From Paracoccus sp. M683 (lineage in GTDB: Bacteria; Pseudomonadota; Alphaproteobacteria; Rhodobacterales; Rhodobacteraceae): 64,000 bases of DNA. Position 1 is the stretch's first letter. Every line of letters begins with the position of its first letter. The notes under the pieces are model-generated. The model saw only the letters and a list, made by a program, of their open reading frames with translations, had not been told where the DNA came from and did no database searches. Position numbers and translations under genes: made by a program. This document shows positions 9,206 through 17,491 of the stretch, one piece after another. The stretch spans positions 586,871 to 650,870 of the forward strand of contig NZ_VKDF01000001.1 of assembly GCF_007096355.1 (NCBI RefSeq), in the 5' to 3' direction.

Positions 9206-9966
9206 TGCTGATGCACCTCATGGTACCGAGGCAGACAGCGTACGACGATGCAGCTGACATTGTCACGCGCACCGCGACGCAGCGTCTCGTCGATCAGGCG
9301 GTCGACCATCTGTTGCGCGCCCAGATGGCGGTCTGCCAGCAGCTCGGCCAGTTCCTCATCCAGCAGATGTTCGGTCAGGCCGTCGCTGCACAAAAGGAAC
9401 ACATCCTCGTCACGCACGCTGCCAGTGACGGTTTCGTAATTCGGCCCCTCATGGATGCCGATGGCACGGGTGATCACGTTTTTGCGCGGCCAGTTGCGCG
9501 CCTCTTCCTCGGTCAGCGCGCCTGATGCCAGCAGCTCCTGCGCCTCGCTGTGGTCGATCGTCAGCCGCGACAGGCGGCCATTGCGCATCAGATAGATGCG
9601 GCTGTCGCCCGCCCACATGCAGACAAAGCCCGCCTCGTAGATCAACAGCGAAACGACCGTGGCGCCGACGGTGACATGGCCGATCTCGGCCGCGTAGGAC
9701 AGGATGCGGTTATGCGCCCGGTCCAGCCGTTCCGACACGCGCGCGCGCTGGTCCTGGGCCGATACCGGCACGCCGACGCTTTCGATCTCGCCGGTGATGA
9801 TGCCGCTGGCCACATCGCCAGCCTGATGGCCGCCCATGCCGTCTGCCACGACCCAGACCCCGGCCGAGGGCAGGCTGAGATAGCTGTCCTCGTTATGCTC
9901 GCGCAGGCAGCCGGTATCACTTCCAGCCCCCGTGTCGAACAGGAACAGATCAGTTTCGCCCGGCAT
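9202..9966 (-). CDS. pppA: PP2C-family Ser/Thr phosphatase (PppA/Stp1), T6SS-associated
   Basis: This is a cytoplasmic metal-dependent PP2C phosphatase that should reverse the phosphorylation made by the adjacent kinase and so turn secretion down. The metal-binding and structural motifs are intact: REHNEDS at the N-terminus, VADGMGGH, WAGDSRIYLMR, CSDGLTEHL and GARDNVSCIVV near the C-terminus. The length of about 254 residues is normal for a stand-alone bacterial PP2C. A GTG two codons earlier is possible, but the ATG at 9966 has GAGG 6 bases upstream and is preferred. It overlaps the end of tagF by 17 bases, and its stop overlaps the TTG start of ppkA. The three genes tagF-pppA-ppkA form the post-translational control block of the T6SS. 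Confidence 0.95.
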   Translation of the reverse strand: MPGETDLFLFDTGAGSDTGCLREHNEDSYLSLPSAGVWVVADGMGGHQAGDVASGIITGEIESVGVPVSAQDQRARVSERLDRAHNRILSYAAEIGHVTVGATVVSLLIYEAGFVCMWAGDSRIYLMRNGRLSRLTIDHSEAQELLASGALTEEEARNWPRKNVITRAIGIHEGPNYETVTGSVRDEDVFLLCSDGLTEHLLDEELAELLADRHLGAQQMVDRLIDETLRRGARDNVSCIVVRCLPRYHEVHQH

Positions 9967-10669
9967 TCCCACCCTCTTCCTTCGGTACGATCTGCGGGCG
10001 CGGCGCCCGCTGTTTTGCCGCGGTCAGCGTATCGGCATGTACACCGGCCAGCAGCCAGGCCATCTCGCCCGCCTGAGGCAACCCGTCACAGGCCAGAACC
10101 GCACTGGCCCGACCCTCGCTGGCCGCCACCCACCAATAGCTTCGTGCGCCAACCGCCCGCACCCGGTCGGTCGCATCCAGCTGGGTCAGCAGATCGGCCA
10201 CGTCCAGCGCCGGATTGGCCGCCCAGAAGGTCGCCGACACCGCCGGATCGACCATTGCCACCCCCCCGGTCCGCGCCGCCAGCCGCGCCTGCAAATCATC
10301 GGCCGAGCGCATTTCGGCGGCCATCTCGGCCTCGGCTGCCCGGTAAAAGCGCTGATCCGACTGGACGATGGGCGGCGAGCCCGCCGTCTCGGCCACGGCA
10401 ATCAGCGGATAGCGCCGGCCGACCTTGTCGCGACTGGCGCGCGCCACGCCATGCAGATGCGGGCCGCCCCAGATCGCCCCGCCGATCCAGAACCGGATCG
10501 GCAGCGATGCATCCCAGACAGGTTCCCACCTGTCGCCCAGCCAGTCGCGGGTTTCCGACAGAAGCCCCGTCCACCACGGCACCATATGGCTTTCAGCCAG
10601 CACCGGCAGCCCGGCCGAAATGAAATCGCCGAAAGCGGGATGCTTGCCATAGATGCCGGGTGATGCCAT
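9950..10669 (-). CDS. tagF: Type VI secretion-associated protein TagF
   Basis: TagF is a cytoplasmic repressor of type VI secretion that acts after translation by binding FHA-type and other core components. The 239-residue protein begins with the family-typical GIYGKHPAFGDFISAGLP, followed by FWIGGAIWGG and GRRYPLIAVAE. The ATG at 10669 has AGGAG 5 bases upstream. It lies 21 bases after the end of tssM and overlaps pppA, in one polycistronic run. In some Proteobacteria TagF and PppA are fused; here they are separate but adjacent and overlapping, which supports joint action. No membrane segment or signal peptide is visible. Confidence 0.93.
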   Translation of the reverse strand: MASPGIYGKHPAFGDFISAGLPVLAESHMVPWWTGLLSETRDWLGDRWEPVWDASLPIRFWIGGAIWGGPHLHGVARASRDKVGRRYPLIAVAETAGSPPIVQSDQRFYRAAEAEMAAEMRSADDLQARLAARTGGVAMVDPAVSATFWAANPALDVADLLTQLDATDRVRAVGARSYWWVAASEGRASAVLACDGLPQAGEMAWLLAGVHADTLTAAKQRAPRPQIVPKEEGGNAGRN

Positions 10670-10690
10670 CGCCTCTCCTGCTGCCCCGAC

Positions 10691-13600
10691 CTATTCCAGG
10701 CTTTGCGGGCATTCGAACTGCCGCAATTCCCGCATTGTAAACGGATTCTTCACCGCGTTGATGGTGAAATCATAGGTGATCGAGCGACCGCCCACCACAA
10801 ATGTCGCCCGCAGCGTATCGCCCTTCTGGCTGCCGGAACTGGCGGCATCCAGAAACTGCATGAAGGTCCAGGCGCTGCCTTCGAACCGCATCTGCGAGGG
10901 CTGGTTCAGCGCCGGGCTGAGTTGCAGCACCGTGGCCTTGCCCGTGCCGGGCCAGGTAATCGTCTGCGGCAGCGAGCCGACGACCGTGGGGATGATCGCG
11001 TCATTGATCGACAGCATCGCACTTTCGACGGTGGGATGGGCATCGACCTGGGTGACGGTGATGTCGACATTCGGCTCGGTTCCGCCACCGGCGAAAAACG
11101 CCTGCTTGATGATCTCGGCGCGCTGGAACTGCGCCAAGGCGGCAACCGACATGCGGCTGGCAAGCGGCTTGTCCTGGCGATAGCGCAACCCCTCGGGGCT
11201 GCGTTCGACATAGGCCTCCAGATATTCGGTATAGAACCGTTCCATATCGCCACCCGGCCCGAAGAAGCGCGCGAAATTGTCGATCGACAGGCTGCGGGAG
11301 GAATCGGTGAAGGGATAGGCCGAGGTGATGTTCTCGCGGCAGAAAAAGGTGATCCGGTCGGACAGCGCCCGGTTCATCTGTTCCAGGCTGGCATCGCTGG
11401 CATCCTGCTGGAAATCGCCTTCGGCCTCGTTCACCAGCCCGGCCAATTGCTGCGGCAGCTGACTGTTATACTGCGTCAGGCTGTTTAACAGCGAGGGCAG
11501 GACGGCAGCCGACTGATCTGGGCTTTGTTCGGCAAGCCGCAGGTTCTGCCAGACCGCACCCAGATTACCCAACAGCGTGTCGATGGGACGCTTGCCCACC
11601 TCGCCCCGCAGGATCTCGTGCCAGTTCTCGAAATCCTCGGCGATCAGCTCGATCGGGCGCGTGGCGCTTTCGGTCTGACCGCCGTTGCCACCCGCAAGGC
11701 CGCCCAACGCGCTGTTCTGCGTCTTGGCGCCGCTGGCCGCCGCATCCAGCAGGATACGCTGCACGCCCGAGGACCGGCTGCGGATGCGATCGGCAACGGC
11801 ATTGCCCACCTGCGCCCCGGCGGCGCCGGCCGCATCGCCGCCCCCGTTCATCGCGGCGACGGCGTCGGCGTCGATCCCTTCAAATTCGCGCGTCAGGCGC
11901 GTTTCGGCATCAACCGCCTTGACCAGCGCCAGCACCGGCGAGGCGCTGGCCGACACGGCGGCCTCCAGCACCTGATAGCGCGGCTTGTCGGCCGACAGGT
12001 TGGTCAGCGCCAGATTGTTCAGCACCTGATCCCAGGCCGCCTTGAACTCGCGCCGATAGCGTTCCATCAGGTCGCGGTCCAGCCGGTTCAGCCGGTCCTC
12101 GATTTCGGCGCGGTTGGCCAGGTCGCCCAGCACCCACTGGTCATCGCGCAGTTTCTGTCCGACCTCTTCCAGGCCCGGATAGAAATAGGACCAGAAGCCC
12201 TCATAGGTATACATCGCCGGCACGATCATGGTCGACAGTTCCGACCCGTCGCGGCTGGCAAAGACCATATCGCCATTCGGCTCGGTCGCGCGGATCAGCG
12301 ACCAGTCGGGCAGGCCCGATGCCGCGATGCCGTCTTGCAGGATGGCATAGGCCTGTTCGTCCACCGGCAATTGCGCGATGGCCTGACGCGCAGCATCGAC
12401 GGTGGCCTGGTCGATATCGACCAGCAGGTTGCGGTCATTGTCCATCACCAGCATCGAGGCCAGATGCTGATCCAGCTGCCCGCGCATGTCGACACCGGCG
12501 CGATCGACATAGATCTGCCGCCAGCGCTGATCGAACCAGGACCGGATGGCATCGTCATCGGTCTTTTCGCCCTGCCCGCCCAACAGCAGATAGACCTTCA
12601 GCGCGCGATAGATCTCGGTTGTTTCGCCGTCGCGGATGATCTGCGGGATCTGCTGTTCCAGATCCAGGATCATGCGCGGCCGCATCATCCGCTCCATCGC
12701 GTCGGAATAGGCATCCTCGGCGGCCGAGGCCACGCGGTCACGTTGCGACAGGCCGAACCGTTCCCAGACCGTGCGCTGCCCGAAACCCGCAGGAATACCC
12801 CGCAGATCGTTCAGCAGCGGCAGGATCGGCGTCAGATCGGGATCCGTGATCACCTGACGCTGCAATTCCTGCGACACGGCGGTCGCATAGGTGGCGGTCT
12901 GGGCCTCGGCGGTGCTGACCAGCCGGGCGTTCTTCCAATAGCTGATGCCAAAGCCACCCAGCAGCCCCACCGTCACCGCCGCAATCGACCCGAAGGCCAG
13001 CCCACGCAGGATCATCGACCGGCGCACCGCCTTTTCATCCAGGCTGACCCAGCCCTGTTCGGCAAAGATCACCCGGCGCAGCAGATCATGGATGAAATAG
13101 CTTTTGCCCTTGCCCGACATGAAGGACGGCTGGAAGGTCACCCCGCCGCCGGCCTTGTTCATCGCGCCCAGCACCTGATCAATCGGCGTGCCTTCCTGCG
13201 TGCCGGATGTGAAATAGAAGCCGCGCAGAATGGCATTGGTCTTGTAGCGCGTGGGCTCAAAAACCCGGCGCAGGAAATCGGTCACATTGTCGCGCAACAG
13301 CGCCATCTGGCCCGGCAGGCCAAAGATGGCGATGCGCGAGATGCCATCGGGTTCCTCTGACAGGCGGTCCACAACCTCGTCCGACAGGCGCGCGACCAGC
13401 TTGTCGAACTCGCCCGGCACGGCCTCGATGGTGATGGCCTTGCGATCCTCGGTCTGGAAGGTCGCACCCCAGACCAGCTTGCGCCGGCTGAGGCTGAAGG
13501 ACGCGAAATATTCCCGGAACCCGGCAATCAAGTCGGCCTTGGTGAACATCACATAGACCGGGAAATCGACCTTCAGCACCTCGTGCACCTCGGACAGGCG

Positions 13601-14317
13601 CTTGCGCACGGTTTCGGCATGCTGGGACAGGGTCGCGGGATCTTCGGTCATCATGTCCTCGACCGAGAAGGACAGGATCACGCCGTTGATCGGCTGGTTC
13701 GGCCGGGATTTCTTCAGCAGCTCAAGGAAAGCGTCCCAGCTGGCCTTGTCGGCCTCGGCATCGCTGTCCTGCGTGGTGTATCGCCCGGCGGTGTCGATCA
13801 GAACCGCATCCTCGGCGAACCAGAAATCGGCATAGCGCGTGCCGCCGAAACCGGAAATCGCCTCGGCCTGAGACAGCGGGAACTCGATCCCCGAATTGGC
13901 CAGCGCGGTGGTCTTGCCGGCGCCGGGAGGGCCGATGATCACATACCAGGGCAGGTCATACAGATAGGACGCCCCACCCGATTTCTTCAGCGTGGCCAGC
14001 GCCTGTTCCATCCGTTCGGCCAGTTCCTTGCCGTCGCCCTTGGGAACTTCGGGGACCAGCGCGGCCTCGATCTCGCGGGCGGCGCGGACGCGGCGGCGCC
14101 AGCGGATGAACCAGACAAGGAAGAAGATACCCCAGACCACACCAATCACGGTCAGGCGGAACCAGATCGTGCTGCCAAGGCCCCAGCCGGTCATCGGCAG
14201 GCCGATCCAGACCGCCACGGCGAACAGGATCAGCCCCAGAATCGTCAGCGGCACGCGCAGCCAGGGCTGGTTGCGCAGGCGAATGCGGGGCACGGGAATG
14301 ATGCCGAGGATCCTCAA
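10691..14317 (-). CDS. tssM: Type VI secretion system membrane subunit TssM (IcmF/VasK)
   Basis: TssM is the large inner-membrane subunit of the T6SS membrane complex and spans the periplasm. The 1208 residues match the family. Two N-terminal helices lie at about 21-42 and 51-71. The cytoplasmic domain has an intact Walker A GPPGAGKT at 129-136, in contrast to homologues where it is lost. A third helix at about residue 440 (ILRGLAFGSIAAVTVGLLGG) is followed by the long periplasmic part and a C-terminal domain. The start is a TTG at 14315-14317 that overlaps the tssL stop as TTGA, with AAGGAGG 7 bases upstream. No other initiator fits the N-terminal sequence MRILGIIPVP. No tssJ lipoprotein gene is present in the window; some alphaproteobacterial systems lack it. 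Confidence 0.96.
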   Translation of the reverse strand: MRILGIIPVPRIRLRNQPWLRVPLTILGLILFAVAVWIGLPMTGWGLGSTIWFRLTVIGVVWGIFFLVWFIRWRRRVRAAREIEAALVPEVPKGDGKELAERMEQALATLKKSGGASYLYDLPWYVIIGPPGAGKTTALANSGIEFPLSQAEAISGFGGTRYADFWFAEDAVLIDTAGRYTTQDSDAEADKASWDAFLELLKKSRPNQPINGVILSFSVEDMMTEDPATLSQHAETVRKRLSEVHEVLKVDFPVYVMFTKADLIAGFREYFASFSLSRRKLVWGATFQTEDRKAITIEAVPGEFDKLVARLSDEVVDRLSEEPDGISRIAIFGLPGQMALLRDNVTDFLRRVFEPTRYKTNAILRGFYFTSGTQEGTPIDQVLGAMNKAGGGVTFQPSFMSGKGKSYFIHDLLRRVIFAEQGWVSLDEKAVRRSMILRGLAFGSIAAVTVGLLGGFGISYWKNARLVSTAEAQTATYATAVSQELQRQVITDPDLTPILPLLNDLRGIPAGFGQRTVWERFGLSQRDRVASAAEDAYSDAMERMMRPRMILDLEQQIPQIIRDGETTEIYRALKVYLLLGGQGEKTDDDAIRSWFDQRWRQIYVDRAGVDMRGQLDQHLASMLVMDNDRNLLVDIDQATVDAARQAIAQLPVDEQAYAILQDGIAASGLPDWSLIRATEPNGDMVFASRDGSELSTMIVPAMYTYEGFWSYFYPGLEEVGQKLRDDQWVLGDLANRAEIEDRLNRLDRDLMERYRREFKAAWDQVLNNLALTNLSADKPRYQVLEAAVSASASPVLALVKAVDAETRLTREFEGIDADAVAAMNGGGDAAGAAGAQVGNAVADRIRSRSSGVQRILLDAAASGAKTQNSALGGLAGGNGGQTESATRPIELIAEDFENWHEILRGEVGKRPIDTLLGNLGAVWQNLRLAEQSPDQSAAVLPSLLNSLTQYNSQLPQQLAGLVNEAEGDFQQDASDASLEQMNRALSDRITFFCRENITSAYPFTDSSRSLSIDNFARFFGPGGDMERFYTEYLEAYVERSPEGLRYRQDKPLASRMSVAALAQFQRAEIIKQAFFAGGGTEPNVDITVTQVDAHPTVESAMLSINDAIIPTVVGSLPQTITWPGTGKATVLQLSPALNQPSQMRFEGSAWTFMQFLDAASSGSQKGDTLRATFVVGGRSITYDFTINAVKNPFTMRELRQFECPQSLE

Positions 14318-16071
14318 TAGGTGCCCTCCTTGGCCAGCATGATCTCGACCCGGCGGTTCTGCGCCCGGCCCTCTTCGGTGTCATTGGCGGCGACGGCATC
14401 GGCCTCGCCCTTGCCTTCGACGCGGAACCGTTCGGCATCGTCGATGCTGCCGGCCAGCGTGTCGGTCACCGATTGGGCACGGGCCATCGACAATTCCTCG
14501 TTATTCTTGAACCGTCCGGTGCCGCGCATCGGCACGTTGTCGGTAAAGCCCTGCACCAGAACCGGCCCGCCCTCGGCGTTCAGCACCTGGGTGATACGGC
14601 CGGCCAGCGGGGCAAATTCCTCGCGCACCTCGAAGGCGCCGCTGTCGAACAGCAGCTGGTTGCCCACCCGGATCGAGATATAGTCGCCCTTCTCATCGAC
14701 ACTGATCAGCCCGTCGGCGATCTCGGCAGCAAAGGCCTCGCGGATACGGTCCAGCTGTTCCTGCTTGGCGACATAGACCGGGCCGGGGGTGCGTTCGATG
14801 GCGATGATGGCGCTGCCGGGATGCAGCGCGCGCAGCGCCTCGGCTGCGGCGGCACCATCGCGATTGATCAGCGTCGACAACAGCGCATATCCGCCCAGCA
14901 GCAGGATCGCCGCGCCGCCAAGAATGGCGGGCACGGAAACAGCGGCAAAGCGCCGGCCCTTGCCCTGCACCACCGGCGCCCAGGTGACGGAAATATCCTC
15001 GTCCGGGCGCGGCGTGACGCGGCGCAGGGTTTCGTAGATGGCATTGCGAATGCGCGACAGCTCGACCCCGCCATTGGGCATGGTGCGATACTGGCCCTCG
15101 AATCCGAGGTTCAGGCATGTCAGGATCAGGCCCAGCAGGTTGTAATACTGCCCCGGCGCCTGCATCGCCTTTTCGGTTTCCTGAAAGAACCCCACCCCGG
15201 AATCGCGCTTGCCAAAGAACCGCGCGACCATCGAATATTGCAGCCAGTCGCCCCGGTCAGCGCCGGGCAGGTTCTGGACAATGTCATCGGCCGTGCCCGA
15301 CAGGACATATTTCGACACCGCCGCCTCGTGCGGGCTCACGCCGGCCGACAGCAGGTTGCGTTCGAACTGGTCGATCTCGCGGGTCACGTGATCCATCAGC
15401 GGCGCGGCCTGCATCTCGACCAGCCCGGTGCGCAGCCGGCCCAGCAGGATCAGCAGCGGCGCGGCGGCCGCAAGGATCGGGTTGGTCGAGGCGCCCTTGC
15501 CCAGCCCCTTGACCTGCAAGGCCTGTTGCAGAGGAATTTTCGGGCCTTGCATCGGCGCGGCCTGCTGGCCGCGGTCGCGCGGGATATCGGGGAAAAAGCC
15601 CCGGTCGCCGCCCGGTGCCTGACCAATGCCGCCGCCCTGCCCCTGCCAGCCCTGATAGCCGCCCGGTTGCTGATAGGCCGGCTGCTGCGGGCCACCCAGC
15701 CAGGTATTGCCCGATGATTGCGGCGGCGCGCCGCCCCAGCCCGGCGCCTGGGGCTGCTGGCCATAGCCACCACCATGGCCCCCCGGCTGCTGGCCAAAGG
15801 GCGACCCCGAGGGCGAAGCGGGCGCGCCGCCCTGTGATCCGTATTGCCCCGGCGCCGGCCCAGCCCCAGGCCCGCCGATCACCGTGCGGTCATCTGCGCC
15901 GGCATCAAAGCCACCGGGCTGCTGATCGCGGCGACCGAAGGGGCTGTCGGATTGCGGCAGGTTGGTCTGTTCGCGCCCGCCCTGGCCCTGTTGACCAGGG
16001 CGCCGGTTCTGGCCGCCACCGCCGGACAAAGGCCCGCCGAAAACCGTCTTTTCGTCGTCGCGTCCTGCCAT
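14314..16071 (-). CDS. tssL: Type VI secretion protein TssL, DotU plus OmpA-like fusion with disordered N-terminus
   Basis: TssL is the inner-membrane partner of TssM and TssK. It has about 585 residues. Residues 1-170 are a disordered Gly/Pro/Gln-rich region holding three T-x-[FIL]-G-G-P motifs at T9, T63 and T123 and two SPFG motifs. A DotU domain follows (KYVLSGTADDIVQ, YYNLLGLILTCLNLGFEGQYR), then one membrane helix (AILGGAAILLLGGYALLSTL) and a C-terminal OmpA-like peptidoglycan-binding domain with LVQGFTDNVPM and NRRVEIML. The start ATG at 16071 overlaps the tssK stop as TGATG; the frame is open 8 codons further but has no better start. In Agrobacterium a kinase-phosphorylated N-terminal threonine of TssL recruits an FHA protein, so these motifs are candidate sites. 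That link is inferred. Confidence 0.95.
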   Translation of the reverse strand: MAGRDDEKTVFGGPLSGGGGQNRRPGQQGQGGREQTNLPQSDSPFGRRDQQPGGFDAGADDRTVIGGPGAGPAPGQYGSQGGAPASPSGSPFGQQPGGHGGGYGQQPQAPGWGGAPPQSSGNTWLGGPQQPAYQQPGGYQGWQGQGGGIGQAPGGDRGFFPDIPRDRGQQAAPMQGPKIPLQQALQVKGLGKGASTNPILAAAAPLLILLGRLRTGLVEMQAAPLMDHVTREIDQFERNLLSAGVSPHEAAVSKYVLSGTADDIVQNLPGADRGDWLQYSMVARFFGKRDSGVGFFQETEKAMQAPGQYYNLLGLILTCLNLGFEGQYRTMPNGGVELSRIRNAIYETLRRVTPRPDEDISVTWAPVVQGKGRRFAAVSVPAILGGAAILLLGGYALLSTLINRDGAAAAEALRALHPGSAIIAIERTPGPVYVAKQEQLDRIREAFAAEIADGLISVDEKGDYISIRVGNQLLFDSGAFEVREEFAPLAGRITQVLNAEGGPVLVQGFTDNVPMRGTGRFKNNEELSMARAQSVTDTLAGSIDDAERFRVEGKGEADAVAANDTEEGRAQNRRVEIMLAKEGTY

Positions 16072-17405
16072 CAACCCTTCTCCGGTATGGCCCACAGCTC
16101 CAGCTTAAGCTCGGGCCAGTCACCGGCGAAATGCATGCCGATGGCGGGGGCGGTGGAAAATTCGCGCCACAGCGGCACGTTCTTTTCCAGCCGGAAATAG
16201 ACGTTCGACGACAACACCCTGATCTGCCGGGGCGGGTTCGGCAGGTGCTGCAACGGGATACCCGGCAGGTTGTTGTTGACGATCTCGTTCATGCGGGTGT
16301 TCGGGCCGACCTTGCACAATTCGGGGAACTGGGTCTGCACCTGACCTTGCGGCTTGGCGCTTTCGACCTCGACCACGAAGGTCGCCTCGCGGAACAGGTT
16401 GCGGTCGTCGACCTGCGCCAGATAGCTGTTCTGCCGCACCTGCCGCAGCTTCAGCCGGATCGCGCGACCGATATCGCGGCTCAGCAGGCGCTGGATATCC
16501 TGCACGACCGGCGAAAAGCTGGCCTTGGGATCGCCGTGGTCATAGGCCTCGTATTGCGGGGCAAGCCGGCTGGCATTGTCAAAAGTCGCCAATTCGCAGG
16601 CCAGCGCGACCAGCCGTTCATACAGCCGTTCCGGGTGCACCGCATGCATCCCGTTCAGGTGGCGCAAAACGCCGATCTCGCGGTTCAGACACATCAGCAT
16701 CAGATAGTCCGATGCCTGCATCCCACCCCCGGCCGAGGGATCGCTGGCATAGCGCGCCAGTGTTTCCAGCCGCGCCTCGATCCAGCCGATCACGCGGGTC
16801 AGCCAGCCCAGAACCTGCGGATGCGCGCCCAGCACCAGCGAGGGCGGCGGAATCGTATCGTCGAAACTGACCACGCCGTCGCGCACCTCGGTAATCCGCG
16901 CCAGACGCAGGTTCTGATAGCCAGGGCGCGGGGTCTTGCGCACGGCCAGTTCCAGCCGGGGCACGGCCAGCTCCAGCACCTGCTCGATCCGGGCGCTGCT
17001 GGCGCTGTCGCCGACCGTCTCGGCCACCACACCCCAGCGGGTCGTGGCATTGCCTTCGTCCAGGGGCGAGGCATCGCGGGTATTTGGGGACACATCGGGC
17101 AGGGTCAGCCAGACGAAACTGCCGGCGGCATCGTCGGGAACCTCGATCGCGGTGGGCAGCCGGCCGGTGCCGGGCGCGTCAAAAGGCGTGCCATCCGGCA
17201 TGATCCCGGTCACGGCGCGCAACCCGATGCGGCCCTGCTGGGCCATGTCGCGGTCGATCTGCATCTCGACCACACCCCAGGGATAGGGCGTGATCACATC
17301 GGTCCGCGCACGGACCAGATTTTCCAGATAGCGGTCGGCCTGTTGCAGATGTTGCGGCTGAAGAAACAGCCCCTCTTTCCAGGCGACCTTGCTGAACCAG
17401 GACAT
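16071..17405 (-). CDS. tssK: Type VI secretion system baseplate subunit TssK
   Basis: TssK is the cytoplasmic adaptor that docks the T6SS baseplate to the TssJLM membrane complex. The 444-residue protein has the family start with KVAWKEGLFLQPQHLQQADRY and the later DYLMLMCLNREIGVLRHLN region, and is of typical length. It is the first gene of the leftward run tssK-tssL-tssM-tagF-pppA-ppkA and overlaps tssL by one base. The upstream 86-base gap to the autotransporter stop holds a 6-base GC stem-loop (17430-17445) and a TACAAT hexamer about 20 bases before the ATG, so a promoter there is possible but weakly supported. The other core genes (tssABCEFGHI, hcp, fha) are not in this window. Confidence 0.95.
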   Translation of the reverse strand: MSWFSKVAWKEGLFLQPQHLQQADRYLENLVRARTDVITPYPWGVVEMQIDRDMAQQGRIGLRAVTGIMPDGTPFDAPGTGRLPTAIEVPDDAAGSFVWLTLPDVSPNTRDASPLDEGNATTRWGVVAETVGDSASSARIEQVLELAVPRLELAVRKTPRPGYQNLRLARITEVRDGVVSFDDTIPPPSLVLGAHPQVLGWLTRVIGWIEARLETLARYASDPSAGGGMQASDYLMLMCLNREIGVLRHLNGMHAVHPERLYERLVALACELATFDNASRLAPQYEAYDHGDPKASFSPVVQDIQRLLSRDIGRAIRLKLRQVRQNSYLAQVDDRNLFREATFVVEVESAKPQGQVQTQFPELCKVGPNTRMNEIVNNNLPGIPLQHLPNPPRQIRVLSSNVYFRLEKNVPLWREFSTAPAIGMHFAGDWPELKLELWAIPEKG

Positions 17406-17429
17406 TGGCTTCCCCGTATAATTGTATCA

Positions 17430-17445
17430 GCGCCGGGCGCGGCGC
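17430..17445 (-). terminator. Possible stem-loop between autotransporter and tssK
   Basis: GCGCCG and CGGCGC pair perfectly around a 4-base loop in the 86-base gap downstream of the autotransporter stop. No T-run follows (the next bases read TGATACAATTATAC), so if it ends transcription it would be a weak or Rho-assisted site. TACAAT, directly behind it, could be a -10 element for tssK, although no good -35 is visible at the right distance. Confidence 0.3.
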
Positions 17446-17491
17446 AGATTCCGCGACACGGCCTGCTTGGTCAAGACCAGAACGATCTTTC

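Noticed and set aside
12206-12213. GGTATACA inside tssM, similar to the sugar-acid operator
   Set aside because: It lacks the full palindrome, lies deep within a coding region and is far from any start.
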